Shown one piece after another: positions 44,721-54,113 of a stretch of DNA of 64,000 bases. Below the pieces are notes generated by a model. That model saw only the letters and a list, made by a program, of their open reading frames with translations. It made no database searches and was not told the origin of the DNA. The translations under genes and the position numbers were made by a program. The stretch comes from an uncultured Bacteroidia bacterium. Lineage in GTDB: Bacteria > Bacteroidota > Bacteroidia > Bacteroidales > Prolixibacteraceae. The stretch lies in contig CAIXCY010000234.1 of NCBI GenBank assembly GCA_903918045.1, positions 1-64,000 on the forward strand, given 5' to 3'. Every line of letters begins with the position of its first letter. The first letter of the stretch is position 1.

Positions 44721-46526
44721 ATGCAAAATATCAGAAACATAGCTATTATAGCTCACGTTGACCATGGAAAAACGACGTTGGTTGACAAGATGATCATGGA
44801 TTCGAACATCTTTCGCGGCAACCAGAATCCCGGTGAATTAATCCTCGACAACAACGATCAGGAGCGGGAAAGAGGAATTACAATTCTTGCCAAAAACGTA
44901 TCTGTAGTCTACAATGGTACAAAAATAAACATCATCGACACTCCCGGGCATGCTGACTTCGGCGGGGAGGTTGAACGTGTTTTAAACATGGCTGATGGTG
45001 TACTGCTGCTAGTTGATGCTTTTGAAGGAACAATGCCCCAGACCAGATTCGTACTTCAAAAAGCAATTGCACTGGGATTGAAACCTATCGTAGTGATTAA
45101 CAAGGTCGATAAACCTAATTGCAGACCCGACGTTGTTCATGAACAGGTATTCGAATTGATGTATAGTCTTGATGCAACTGAAGAACAGCTTGATTTTCCA
45201 ACAATTTATGGTTCTGCCAAGCAGAACTGGATGAGCTATGACTGGAAAGTTCGGACTGAAAATATCACTGAATTGTTTGATGCGATCATCGAACATATTC
45301 CAGCCCCGACCGAAAATCCGGGAACACCTCAGATGCTTGTTACTTCACTTGATTATTCCCAATATGTTGGACGTATCGCTATCGGTCGTATCCACAGGGG
45401 AGAACTTAAGGAAGGACAAAATGTTACACTGGTTAAACGGGATGGAACAATCTCCAAAACCAGAATTAAAGAGCTTCATGTCTTTACAGGTTTAGGCAGG
45501 GAAAAGGTCTTAAGTGCCAGTAATGGTGATATTTGCGCCTTGGTTGGTATCGAAGGGTTCGAAATCGGTGATTCAATTTGCGATTATGAGAATCCTGAGC
45601 CGCTTGAGCCAATCTCGATTGATGAACCGACAATGAGCATGTTATTTACAATCAACAACTCGCCATTCTACGGAAAGGAAGGGAAATTTGTAACGAGTCG
45701 TCACATTCATGACAGGTTGATGCGTGAGTTGGAAAAAAACCTTGCATTACATGTTGAAACAACTGATTCGGCCGATGCATGGAACGTTCATGGCCGTGGT
45801 GTTCTCCATCTTTCAGTTTTAATCGAAACGATGCGTCGTGAAGGTTATGAATTACAGGTAGGACAACCACAGGTATTGTTTAAAGAGATCGACGGTGAGA
45901 AATTTGAGCCGATCGAGATGTTGCATATTGACCTTCCGGAAGAATTAAGTGGTACTGCAATCGATCTTGTAACACGTCGTAAAGGTGAAATGTTAAATAT
46001 GGAGAAAAAGGGTGACCGTATCAACCTTGAATTCCATATCCCTTCACGCGGAATAATTGGGTTGCGGACCACAATGATGACCTCGACTCAGGGTGAAGCC
46101 GTTATGGCTCATCGCTTTATCAAATATGACAAATTCAAGGGCCCCATTGAAACACGGCTTAACGGATCATTGGTTGCACTTGAAACAGGAACAGCTTTTG
46201 CTTATGCCTTAAATAAACTTCAGGACAGAGGAAAATACTTTATCGATCCACAGGAAGAGATTTATGAAGGACAGGTAGTGGGAGAAAGTAGTCGCGAAGG
46301 TGACCTTGCTATGAACCTCACTAAATCCAAAAAGCTGACCAATATGCGTGCATCAGGTTCTGACGATAAGGTAAGGCTTGCTCCACCAATTAAATTCAGC
46401 CTTGAAGAAGCGCTCGAATACATTCAAAAAGACGAATATGTGGAGGTAACTCCAAAGTCAATCAGGCTCCGCAAAATTATGCTAAATGAAAATGACCGCA
46501 AACGTGCTTCAAAAAAGGTCGTATAA
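44721..46526 (+). CDS. typA: Ribosome-associated GTPase TypA/BipA
   Basis: A 601-residue translational GTPase. The G domain has [15 protein letters not shown] (G1), RGITI (G2), [14 protein letters not shown] (G3) and NKVDKPNC (G4); an EF-Tu-like domain II, EF-G-like domains III and V and the TypA-specific C-terminal domain follow. It binds the ribosome and aids 50S assembly and growth under stress and cold. Length equals the family norm. Confidence 0.96.
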   Translation: MQNIRNIAIIAHVDHGKTTLVDKMIMDSNIFRGNQNPGELILDNNDQERERGITILAKNVSVVYNGTKINIIDTPGHADFGGEVERVLNMADGVLLLVDAFEGTMPQTRFVLQKAIALGLKPIVVINKVDKPNCRPDVVHEQVFELMYSLDATEEQLDFPTIYGSAKQNWMSYDWKVRTENITELFDAIIEHIPAPTENPGTPQMLVTSLDYSQYVGRIAIGRIHRGELKEGQNVTLVKRDGTISKTRIKELHVFTGLGREKVLSASNGDICALVGIEGFEIGDSICDYENPEPLEPISIDEPTMSMLFTINNSPFYGKEGKFVTSRHIHDRLMRELEKNLALHVETTDSADAWNVHGRGVLHLSVLIETMRREGYELQVGQPQVLFKEIDGEKFEPIEMLHIDLPEELSGTAIDLVTRRKGEMLNMEKKGDRINLEFHIPSRGIIGLRTTMMTSTQGEAVMAHRFIKYDKFKGPIETRLNGSLVALETGTAFAYALNKLQDRGKYFIDPQEEIYEGQVVGESSREGDLAMNLTKSKKLTNMRASGSDDKVRLAPPIKFSLEEALEYIQKDEYVEVTPKSIRLRKIMLNENDRKRASKKVV

Positions 46527-46542
46527 TCAATAAGATAATAGT

Positions 46543-46613
46543 TAAACAGGAAATCCCTGAATTGCAAGAAATTGCGAATCAGGGATTTCCTGTTTAAAGG
46601 CGGGCCTTTTTTT
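46543..46613. terminator. Long perfect inverted repeat and terminator between typA and pgl
   Basis: TAAACAGGAAATCCCTGA (46543-46560) and TCAGGGATTTCCTGTTTA (46579-46596) pair over 18 bases without a mismatch. A second small stem, AAGGC-GG-GCCTT, followed by seven T, ends at 46613 on the plus strand. The two genes converge, so the element probably ends both transcripts. Confidence 0.75.
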
Positions 46614-47331
46614 AGCTTATTGCCGCACATTCCTTATCAATAAACCAGTGTAATTCTCCGGAAGGTTTAATATGTGCTGCAGGGAAGCGTAATGAACCCT
46701 GGGCATCATGAATAATAGCGTTGTAAATAGTTGATTTTGAATTCCCCGCCGCTAAAAAAGCAACTCTTTTAGCATTGTTTAAGACCTTTCCCGTAAGGGT
46801 AATCCGTTGCTGCCCGGTTTCTGGGTGTAACGCGACTGCAGTGATCCGATCCGATTCGAGCAGCTCCAATTCATTAGGAAATATGGATGCGGTATGGCCG
46901 TCGTCACCCAATCCAAGCATAATCAGATCAAAACATGGCCAGCCGTTAACACGAGTGATTTCCGACTGAATCTCCGTGCTATAGTTTTGAACCTCCAGAT
47001 TTATTTCCACTTCCCCTTTAATCCGGTGAATTTGGTTAGGTGGCAAGCCCACTTTTAAAAATAGAAGCTTATTAACAACGCCATAATTACTTTCGCCATC
47101 TTCAGCTGGAACCATCCGTTCATCACCCCACCAGAAATGGATTTTCCGCCATGAAATAGCGTCTCTGTATTTTCCTGCAAGAAGCGTAAAAAGAAGCGAG
47201 GGAGTTTTACCACCCGAAAGCGCCAGGTGAAAGGTATCCTCCTGAGAACTATCCACCCATTTAATAAGTTGAATTGCAAATCTATCGGCCAGATCTTCAG
47301 GAGAATCAGCTATATGTATAATTGGAGTCAT
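46612..47331 (-). CDS. pgl: 6-phosphogluconolactonase
   Basis: A 239-residue DevB/NagB-fold enzyme hydrolysing 6-phosphogluconolactone in the oxidative pentose phosphate pathway. Motifs are ALSGGKTPSLLFTLL (phosphate loop), FWWGDERMVP and LGLGDDGHTASIFP with catalytic His, plus LTGKVLNNAKRVAFL. It follows zwf in the same operon, 41 bases downstream. 6-phosphogluconate dehydrogenase, the usual third partner, is not in the window. Confidence 0.95.
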   Translation of the reverse strand: MTPIIHIADSPEDLADRFAIQLIKWVDSSQEDTFHLALSGGKTPSLLFTLLAGKYRDAISWRKIHFWWGDERMVPAEDGESNYGVVNKLLFLKVGLPPNQIHRIKGEVEINLEVQNYSTEIQSEITRVNGWPCFDLIMLGLGDDGHTASIFPNELELLESDRITAVALHPETGQQRITLTGKVLNNAKRVAFLAAGNSKSTIYNAIIHDAQGSLRFPAAHIKPSGELHWFIDKECAAIS

Positions 47332-47372
47332 AATAAAAAATAAAGAGGGTGGCTACCGGATGTTTTCAGTTC

Positions 47373-48878
47373 TTACAATTCACAATATAGACCGTCATCA
47401 GCAAGATTTTTACAGGGATACCGCCAGTTTGTGTCCCCGTCGATTAATTGGTCCGATTCGTGAGGTCCCCAGGTTCCCGCAGGGTAACCATAGATTGGGA
47501 TAGAGGGATAATTACTCCATGCATCCAGGATAGGCTGAATAAAACTCCAGGCGGCTTCTACGGTATCACCACGCGAATAGAGTGTTGCATCACCCATTAA
47601 ACAATCGAGTAACAGACGCTCATAAGCAGCAGGCAATTCGACGTCAGCCAGATCAGAATAATGAAAATCCATGTTCACCTGATTAACTTTGAACCCTGCA
47701 CCCGGCTCCTTCATGGCAAGCTTCAATAAGATTCCCTCATCGGGTTGTATTCTAATTATAAGTTGATTGGCATTAGTAATATTAAACGAATTCTTTTCAA
47801 AGAGATGATGGGGTGTAGGTTTGAATTCGATCACAATCTCTGTTACCCTGGTAGGAAGTTTTTTCCCGGTACGGATAAAAAACGGGACTCCTGCCCAACG
47901 CCAATTGTCAATATAAAACTTCATTGCTACATAGGTCTCAGTATGAGAGGCCGCATCTACGCCGGGCTCCTCGCGATACCCGGCAACAGTATTACCCTTA
48001 ATGGTTGATCCGGTATATTGACCCCTGACGACCTGATTTTGCATATCCTCCGGCTTAATAGGTCGCAACGATTGGAACACTTTCATCACCTCATGACGTA
48101 TCGCATCAGCTTCAATAACAACAGGCGGCTCCATGGCAACCAGTCCCACCATTTGAAGAAGGTGATTTTGCACCATGTCACGCATAGCACCCGAATGGTC
48201 GTAATAACCTCCCCGCCCCTCAACTCCGAGACTCTCCGCAGAGGTTATTTCGATACGCCCAATAAAATTACGGTTCCAAATTGGTTCAAAAATCCCATTG
48301 GCAAACCTGGTTACCATGAGATTCTGAACGGTCTCCTTCCCCAGATAATGATCTATACGGTAAATCTGATTCTCCTGATAATTATTCAAAAGACTAATGT
48401 TTAATAGTCTGGCACTCTCCAGACTATTTCCAAACGGCTTTTCAATGATCAATCGTTTAAATCCATCCGTTTGGATATGAAGATCGGCAAACGCTAGCTT
48501 CTCCGGTATCAGATCATAGAGATTTGGTGGTGTAGAGAGATAAAAAAGATAATTTTCGGGAATGTGAAGTGCCTCCGTTAATCCGATCAAGCGCTCTTTT
48601 AACCTTACATAATCCTCGTTTAGGTCGTAATCAATCTTTTGATAATAAATATTATTTAGAAATGAAGAAACCTGTTCCTGACCGGACGGGAGGAATTCAG
48701 TGATTCGTGTCCGAAATTCGTCATCGGTAAGCAAGGTTCTGCTTACCCCAACGACTGCAAAATTCTTCGGGAGGTGATGATTGATATATAATTGATAAAT
48801 GGCCGGGATCAGCTTTCGTTTAGTCAGATCACCTGAAGCGCCAAAAATTACAATAATATGCGATTCTGGAGTTTTCAT
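47373..48878 (-). CDS. zwf: Glucose-6-phosphate 1-dehydrogenase
   Basis: The first enzyme of the oxidative pentose phosphate pathway, making NADPH. From the chosen ATG the product has 501 residues and begins MKTPESHIIVIFGASGDLTK, with the dinucleotide motif GASGDLTKRKL right at the normal distance. RIDHYLGKETVQNLMV carries the catalytic His and Lys. A 13-residue longer start at 48917 is possible but has no family counterpart. It is coupled with pgl. Confidence 0.95.
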   Translation of the reverse strand: MKTPESHIIVIFGASGDLTKRKLIPAIYQLYINHHLPKNFAVVGVSRTLLTDDEFRTRITEFLPSGQEQVSSFLNNIYYQKIDYDLNEDYVRLKERLIGLTEALHIPENYLFYLSTPPNLYDLIPEKLAFADLHIQTDGFKRLIIEKPFGNSLESARLLNISLLNNYQENQIYRIDHYLGKETVQNLMVTRFANGIFEPIWNRNFIGRIEITSAESLGVEGRGGYYDHSGAMRDMVQNHLLQMVGLVAMEPPVVIEADAIRHEVMKVFQSLRPIKPEDMQNQVVRGQYTGSTIKGNTVAGYREEPGVDAASHTETYVAMKFYIDNWRWAGVPFFIRTGKKLPTRVTEIVIEFKPTPHHLFEKNSFNITNANQLIIRIQPDEGILLKLAMKEPGAGFKVNQVNMDFHYSDLADVELPAAYERLLLDCLMGDATLYSRGDTVEAAWSFIQPILDAWSNYPSIPIYGYPAGTWGPHESDQLIDGDTNWRYPCKNLADDGLYCEL

Positions 48879-48963
48879 TTTAATAATATTTTCTAAAAGT
48901 GATTTACAAGGAGACATATTTTAGCTGCGATTGTTCAACGCGGCTAAAAAAAATTTATTTTTT

Positions 48964-49626
48964 TTATTGTCCGATTTGATTTACTTCCGGGGTACAGCCC
49001 CAAACAAGGATTACCTCCTTTTCTTCAAGAAATTCAAGCTGGATGAGAAATTCTTCCAACTTCCATTTAAAAAATCCATGAAAGGAACCTGAATTATGCG
49101 TTGCATCATTTAAGCTTACCAGAATGTCGGTTGAAAACTCGATATTACTGAAAGGAACCATTTTAAAAATCGCCTCTTTAGCACACCAGTGTATGAGTAA
49201 TTTACGATTTGACAATTCAGGTTCTGAGGTGCAAAATTCCAACTCCTCAGGTGAAAGAAAACGTCGGGCAACCCGGCCCACCTGACGCGACAAACACTCG
49301 ATATCAATACCTGGAAGGGAGATCTCATGCAGCATAATAGCGACAAAACCAGTAGTATGTGAGATGCTTATATTTAGGTGGCTGTTTTCAAGAAAAGGTC
49401 TGCCATCATTGTGATAATTTATCTGTGTCCCCTTTCCCATCATCAGGTTGAGCAATGATCGCGTTGCCAGCCACTCCTTTTTGCGATGGAGGGGAGAAAT
49501 CTCTGAATAAGTGATCAGGTCGTCAGTCGATAATCCTGCCAACTGACTTAAATCTTCAAGCTCTTCGGTAATTTTCCAAAGTGCAATCGCTCCGTTCTCA
49601 ATCGTTCTATGAAGTATTAGTGGCAT
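48964..49626 (-). CDS. 4'-phosphopantetheinyl transferase
   Basis: A 220-residue Sfp-type enzyme that attaches phosphopantetheine to carrier proteins. GIDIECLSRQVGRVARRF is the magnesium motif and HWCAKEAIFKM the W-C-x-K-E-A-x-x-K motif; HLNISISHTTGFVAIML precedes them. It is translationally coupled to gldD (one-base overlap), as in many Bacteroidota. The carrier-protein target is not apparent here; it is likely to be the acyl carrier protein. Confidence 0.9.
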   Translation of the reverse strand: MPLILHRTIENGAIALWKITEELEDLSQLAGLSTDDLITYSEISPLHRKKEWLATRSLLNLMMGKGTQINYHNDGRPFLENSHLNISISHTTGFVAIMLHEISLPGIDIECLSRQVGRVARRFLSPEELEFCTSEPELSNRKLLIHWCAKEAIFKMVPFSNIEFSTDILVSLNDATHNSGSFHGFFKWKLEEFLIQLEFLEEKEVILVWGCTPEVNQIGQ

Positions 49627-50207
49627 TATTTAACCTTTTTCCACTGGGTGGTTTTTATAAGCTGCAAAACATCCTGAGTGAGAAACCGAATAACAGGCTG
49701 CAAACTATCGCTGTTTGGTATCTCTTTGATATAAAGCGATCCGCGCAAAAAATTCCCGACACTGTCGGTCAGATAGAACTGTATTGGAGAAGCGGCATTC
49801 CCCTTGATGTTATAAATCGTGCCATACACCCGTTTCGATGGATTTATGAAAACCTGTTCGTCAATAGAGCTGGCCTTTTGCGAATGTTTATAAGCCAGGC
49901 TATGAGATTCTTCAATATATTTTCCGAGGTTATTGCGGATCAACCTGTAGCTCAGATGTATCTGTGCATGATTAGCAGGAACGTCAATAGTAACCCAATT
50001 TGACTGGTCAGGACTTAACAGATCAGGACCTACTGTTGCATAGACCGGCACCTGGAAAGAATAAGGGAGAGGTAATTCCAGGGTCTTATAGATTTTTGCA
50101 GGAAATGAGATTCTGAAATATCCCCTGGGCCTGGGGGTAAAATCTTTTTTGCATGTTGCAAAAAGAAACAGCACAACAGCCAAAATTGAAAGTAGTTGAT
50201 ATCTCAT
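49626..50207 (-). CDS. gldD: Gliding motility lipoprotein GldD
   Basis: A 193-residue lipoprotein with signal LSILAVVLFLFATC, Cys at 19 as the lipidated residue, and the conserved start of the mature part, PRPRGYFRISFP. In Flavobacterium johnsoniae GldD is needed for gliding and probably for type 9 secretion, and it is also kept in non-gliding relatives. Its stop overlaps the start of the phosphopantetheinyl transferase. Its usual upstream partner gldE is missing between here and ssb. Confidence 0.88.
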   Translation of the reverse strand: MRYQLLSILAVVLFLFATCKKDFTPRPRGYFRISFPAKIYKTLELPLPYSFQVPVYATVGPDLLSPDQSNWVTIDVPANHAQIHLSYRLIRNNLGKYIEESHSLAYKHSQKASSIDEQVFINPSKRVYGTIYNIKGNAASPIQFYLTDSVGNFLRGSLYIKEIPNSDSLQPVIRFLTQDVLQLIKTTQWKKVK

Positions 50208-50264
50208 ACTTTTCCGATGAATTGAGGAAGTCCGTGAGCCCCTATTCCGGAAGCGGTTTTCGAT

Positions 50265-50714
50265 TTAGAATGGCAGATCATCACCCTCCTTATCTCCATT
50301 CCCACTGTAGGAACCCTGACCACCCCCAGGTTCACTAAGGTGTGTCGGCTCATTTACCTTCGTCCCTTCATTGGCCGACCCATCAGCTCTTTTACCTAAA
50401 AGTTGAATTGAGTCAGCATATATTTCGGTGATATATCTTTTTGAACCATCCTGAGCATCGTAACTGCGGGTTCTGATTCTCCCATCAATATAAATCTGAG
50501 ACCCTTTCCGGATATAATTCTCAGCAAGTGTAGCCTGATTTCTCCAGCAGACGATATTGTGCCACTCAGTTGTTGTCACCTTCTCACCGTTTTTATTCGT
50601 GTAATTTTCAGAAGTAGCGAGGGGAAAATTAGCAACAGAAACATTGCTCTCAAGATGCTTTACCTCAGGATCTTTTCCTACATTCCCAACCAGAATTACT
50701 TTATTTACTGACAT
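50265..50714 (-). CDS. ssb: Single-stranded DNA-binding protein
   Basis: A 149-residue SSB with OB fold (MSVNKVILVGNVGKDPEVKH, TEWHNIVCWRNQATLAENYI, KGSQIYIDGRIRTRSYDAQD) and a glycine-rich tail ending in the acidic DDLPF, the partner-protein docking tip. Position next to mutY is typical of Bacteroidota. Confidence 0.96.
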   Translation of the reverse strand: MSVNKVILVGNVGKDPEVKHLESNVSVANFPLATSENYTNKNGEKVTTTEWHNIVCWRNQATLAENYIRKGSQIYIDGRIRTRSYDAQDGSKRYITEIYADSIQLLGKRADGSANEGTKVNEPTHLSEPGGGQGSYSGNGDKEGDDLPF

Positions 50715-50811
50715 GACTTAAAAGATTATAGTTTTAAACCTCAATTTGCAATTTTCCAATTACGGATACAATACTTCAAAGGTATAAAATTACCCGGTCA
50801 TTTGAAGACTG

Positions 50812-51873
50812 TTAATCCATTTTGTTCCTGTTTTTTTCCATTAGAAAGTTGTCGATTAATTTGGGAATCGGGTATTCAGACAGCGCCTCGGGAACAATTT
50901 TTATCCAACCTGTTCCGGCTTGATTCTTTGAAATTGAAATTTCAAAAAATCTGACGTGCAATTTCTGATGAGATAAAATGTGGAGGATTTCACTGCTAAC
51001 CGATTCAATGACAATTGGGTCTTTTTCAAACAATAACTTGAATTTTTCATCCAAAAGCAGCTCCTCGGTAGTTATTGCCTTAATTGACTCAATTAGTGGT
51101 AGTTGATACATATTCTGCCAGATGTCATTTCCTTCCCGCTTCTCGAGAATAATCGATTTATCATGTTTCAGATAGAGGTAATTAAAGAACCGGTGTCGCA
51201 CCTTCACTTTGATTGATTTAACCGGTAGCGCTGCAATTTCAGAGCGGCTGAAAGCAATGCATTGATTTTGAAAAGGACAAACAGTGCAATCCGGATTTCG
51301 GGGAACGCACTGCAAGGCTCCAAATTCCATGAGAGCTTCGTTGTAAGCACCGGGATTGTCCCTTTCAATCAGAAACGTTGACAGCTCAAGGAATTCACGC
51401 TTTCCTTGTGTTGAATCGATTGGGGTATGTATTCCAAAGATTCTCGATAAGACACGATAGACATTTCCATCGATCGCGGCGTGCGGCAATCCAAATGCAA
51501 TAGAAGCGATTGCCGCGGCAGTGTAATCACCAACCCCCTTAAGTTTTAAAATATCATTATGAGAATCGGGAAACCGTCCATTGAAGTGGTTCATGATTTG
51601 CCCGGCAGCGACATAAATATTCCTTGCCCTGGAATAATACCCTAAACCCTGCCACATTTTTAAGACCTCATTTTCGGAGGAGCCAGCAAGAGAAGCTATA
51701 TTTGGAAACTGTTCTATGAATCGAACGAAATATTCGATACCCTGATCGACCCGTGTTTGTTGAAGAATAATTTCGGAAATCCAAACATAATATGGATCCC
51801 GATTTGATCGCCAGGGAAGATCGCGTTTATTGTGTTTGTACCAATCGCTCAATATTTTATGAAATTCAGACAT
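50812..51873 (-). CDS. mutY: A/G-specific adenine glycosylase
   Basis: A 353-residue base-excision repair enzyme that removes adenine opposite 8-oxoguanine. WISEIILQQTRVDQ contains the catalytic Glu, LKGVGDYTAAAIASIAFG the helix-hairpin-helix and IDGNVYRVLSRIF the catalytic Asp. The [4Fe-4S] cluster cysteines have exact C-x6-C-x2-C-x5-C spacing in CVPRNPDCTVCPFQNQC. A NUDIX-like C-terminal domain (about 225-345) recognises 8-oxoguanine. Confidence 0.96.
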   Translation of the reverse strand: MSEFHKILSDWYKHNKRDLPWRSNRDPYYVWISEIILQQTRVDQGIEYFVRFIEQFPNIASLAGSSENEVLKMWQGLGYYSRARNIYVAAGQIMNHFNGRFPDSHNDILKLKGVGDYTAAAIASIAFGLPHAAIDGNVYRVLSRIFGIHTPIDSTQGKREFLELSTFLIERDNPGAYNEALMEFGALQCVPRNPDCTVCPFQNQCIAFSRSEIAALPVKSIKVKVRHRFFNYLYLKHDKSIILEKREGNDIWQNMYQLPLIESIKAITTEELLLDEKFKLLFEKDPIVIESVSSEILHILSHQKLHVRFFEISISKNQAGTGWIKIVPEALSEYPIPKLIDNFLMEKNRNKMD

Positions 51874-51929
51874 AATCTTTATGATTTTGAAAATTTTTCA
51901 CCAAAAGTGGAAAAAATATTGATTAGTAT

Positions 51930-51960
51930 GTTGTTGGTTAATTCAAAAGCTATATATTTG
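51930..51960 (+). promoter_or_regulatory. Promoter for the HU gene
   Basis: GTTG at 51930-51933, 19 bases, TATATTTG at 51953-51960. The start codon of the HU gene follows 47 bases later. Confidence 0.6.
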
Positions 51961-52006
51961 TGCACCAAAATTGAAATAAAAGGTCGAATCATTTAAATTT
52001 TTAGTA

Positions 52007-52291
52007 ATGACAAAAGCAGATATCGTAAACGAGATTTCAAAAAACACCGGTATTGAAAAAGTAACTGTTCAGAAGGCAGTTGAGGCATTCATGGATACAG
52101 TATCCGGTTCGCTTGCAGAGGGAAACAATGTTTACCTTCGTGGATTTGGTAGTTTTATCGTGAAAAAACGCGCTGAGAAAACAGCCCGTAATATCTCACG
52201 TAATACAACAATCATCATTCCTGAACATTTCATTCCATCTTTTAAGCCAGCTAAAACTTTTGTTGGTCGTGTAAAGAATAATGTAAAATAA
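52007..52291 (+). CDS. HU/IHF-family DNA-binding protein
   Basis: A 94-residue nucleoid protein with the full HU fold: helices MTKADIVNEISKNTGIEK and VTVQKAVEAFMDTVSG, strand RGFGSFIVKKRAEKTARN and the DNA-embracing arm, here STTIIIPEH-like (RNTTIIIPEHFIPSFKP) instead of the usual NPxTG; the Pro that kinks DNA is present. It is conserved upstream of rng in Bacteroidota. Confidence 0.93.
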   Translation: MTKADIVNEISKNTGIEKVTVQKAVEAFMDTVSGSLAEGNNVYLRGFGSFIVKKRAEKTARNISRNTTIIIPEHFIPSFKPAKTFVGRVKNNVK

Positions 52292-52310
52292 TTAAAACGA
52301 ATTCAAAATT

Positions 52311-52403
52311 ATGCCAAGCGGTAAAAAAAGAAAAGGACATAAAATGGCTACCCACAAACGGAAAAAGCGTTTGAGGAAAAATCGCCACAAAAAGAAGAAA
52401 TAA
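52311..52403 (+). CDS. Small AURKAIP1/COX24-domain ribosomal protein (mS38-like), 30 aa
   Basis: A 30-codon gene beginning MPSGKKRKGHKMATHKRKKR; 20 of its 30 residues are Lys, Arg or His. The KKRKxHKMxxHKxxK pattern is that of the AURKAIP1/COX24 domain, found in mitochondrial ribosomal protein mS38 and in tiny bacterial counterparts. In Bacteroidota such a gene is regularly found between HU and rng, exactly as here. It is expected to bind 16S rRNA in the small subunit. It is easily missed because of its size. Confidence 0.85.
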   Translation: MPSGKKRKGHKMATHKRKKRLRKNRHKKKK

Positions 52404-52430
52404 TTTCTTTGTGGTAGGAAAAGAATTTTG

Positions 52431-52462
52431 AACCTAAAGTGCTTTTGCACTTTAGGTTTGTT
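52431..52462 (+). terminator. Intrinsic terminator between the small ribosomal protein gene and rng
   Basis: AACCTAAAGTGC (52431-52442) and GCACTTTAGGTT (52447-52458) pair over 12 bases around a TTTT loop. The downstream tail is TTTGTTG-like at the stem base, so termination may be partial, allowing some read-through into rng. Confidence 0.7.
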
Positions 52463-52500
52463 GTATTTATAAATATTTATTTAAGTTAAGAGTAGAGATC

Positions 52501-54048
52501 GTGAGCAATGAACTGATTATTGATGTATCGCCCTCACATGTTGAAATCGCTTTACTCGAAAACAAAAAACTGGTAGAACTTAACAGGGAAAGCAGTGATC
52601 TGAAATTCTCGGTAGGAGATATTTATCTTGCAAAGGTAAAGAAGATCATGCCCGGACTAAACGCTGCTTTTGTTGATGTAGGCTATGAGAAAGATGCGTT
52701 CCTTCATTATTTGGATTTAGGACCACAATTCCAAACTTTAAACAAGTTTCTGAAACAGTCAGTCTCCAAAAAGATTAAGTTAACCTCTGAGTTACGAATC
52801 CAACCGGAACCTGACATACAGAAAGACGGAAAGATTTCCGACGTTCTTAAAACCGGACAGACCATTCTTGTGCAAATTGCAAAAGAACCGATCTCGACAA
52901 AAGGACCAAGGCTCACCTCCGAACTGTCTGTCGCAGGAAGAAACATGGTTTTGATCCCTTTTAGCAACAAAATTTCAGTTTCTCAAAAAATCGAATCGAC
53001 TGAAGAGAAAAGTCGTTTAAAAAAATTGGTTCAAAGCATTTGCCCAAAAAACTACGGGGTCATTGTTAGAACAGCTGCTGAAGGGAAAAGGGTTGCGGAA
53101 TTAGATCCTGAATTAAGAAGACTGGTGACTAAATTTGAGAATGCAGTAGTCAAACTCGAAAAACAGGTTGCCCCTTCACTGATTCTTGGCGAACTCGATC
53201 GCACAATAGGGATGATCCGGGATTTATATAACCCCGATTTTTCCAATATTTTTGTGAATAACGAGGAGATTGCGGCCGAAATTAAGGAGTATGTAGGAAC
53301 TATCGATCCCGAAAAGAAAAAAGTAGTCAAATACTACAATGGCAAAATGCCAATTCTTGAATATTTCGGAATCGATAAACAAATTAAAGCATCTTTTGGT
53401 AAAACGGTCTCCTTTAGGAGCGGCGCCTACCTGATCATTGAACACACTGAAGCTTTTCATGTTATTGATGTGAACAGCGGAAACCGGTCAAAAACCGGTG
53501 ATCAGGAGACAAATGCCCTGGAGGTCAATCTCGCTGCAGCAGAGGAAGTTGCCAGCCAATTACGCCTTCGCGATATGGGAGGTATAATTGTGATCGATTT
53601 TATCGATATGCACGGGAACGAAAACCGGCAGAAAGTTTTCGAGAAGATGAAGGAAGCAATGTCTTCCGACAGAACAAAGCACAATATTTTGCCATTGAGC
53701 AAGTTTTGTTTAATGCAAATTACACGGCAGCGGGTTCGCCAGGAGATGGCGATTGAAACTGCTGAAATTTGCCCGGTTTGCAAAGGTTCAGGGAAGGTTA
53801 CCCCGACCCTGTTATTCATCGAAGAGATAGAACAAAAAGTGAGGTATATCTTCGAAGAATTACACAAACAAAAACTGACTATCAAATTGCACCCTTTTGT
53901 GGGCGCCTTTCTTACAAGAGGTTTCCCATCCAAAGCCTTAAAATGGAGATGGAAATACCATAAGAGGGTAAGAATAGAAGAGATCAATGCAATGAGTTTC
54001 CTCGACTCAAAGTTCTATGACGAGAACGCTGAAGAAATTATCTTTTAG
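52501..54048 (+). CDS. rng: Ribonuclease G/E family protein
   Basis: A 515-residue endoribonuclease starting with GTG; the product begins (M)SNELIIDVSPSHVEIALLE, so the GTG start fits family alignment. An S1 domain (AKVKKIMPGLNAAFVDVGYE, about 40-135) is followed by the catalytic core with magnesium Asp residues in VIDVNSGN and GIIVIDFIDM, and the zinc-link CPVCKGSG for dimerisation. It processes rRNA and mRNA; there is no long C-terminal degradosome scaffold as in RNase E. Confidence 0.94.
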   Translation: MSNELIIDVSPSHVEIALLENKKLVELNRESSDLKFSVGDIYLAKVKKIMPGLNAAFVDVGYEKDAFLHYLDLGPQFQTLNKFLKQSVSKKIKLTSELRIQPEPDIQKDGKISDVLKTGQTILVQIAKEPISTKGPRLTSELSVAGRNMVLIPFSNKISVSQKIESTEEKSRLKKLVQSICPKNYGVIVRTAAEGKRVAELDPELRRLVTKFENAVVKLEKQVAPSLILGELDRTIGMIRDLYNPDFSNIFVNNEEIAAEIKEYVGTIDPEKKKVVKYYNGKMPILEYFGIDKQIKASFGKTVSFRSGAYLIIEHTEAFHVIDVNSGNRSKTGDQETNALEVNLAAAEEVASQLRLRDMGGIIVIDFIDMHGNENRQKVFEKMKEAMSSDRTKHNILPLSKFCLMQITRQRVRQEMAIETAEICPVCKGSGKVTPTLLFIEEIEQKVRYIFEELHKQKLTIKLHPFVGAFLTRGFPSKALKWRWKYHKRVRIEEINAMSFLDSKFYDENAEEIIF

Positions 54049-54056
54049 ACAATAGG

Positions 54057-54086
54057 AGCTCATGCCAAAATGCATGAGCTTTTTTT
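54057..54086 (+). terminator. Intrinsic terminator after rng
   Basis: AGCTCATGC (54057-54065) pairs perfectly with GCATGAGCT (54072-54080), loop of 6, followed by six more T. The next start codon is only 28 bases away. Confidence 0.8.
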
Positions 54087-54113
54087 GTAGCTTTGAAATT
54101 TTATGTTTGTAAA

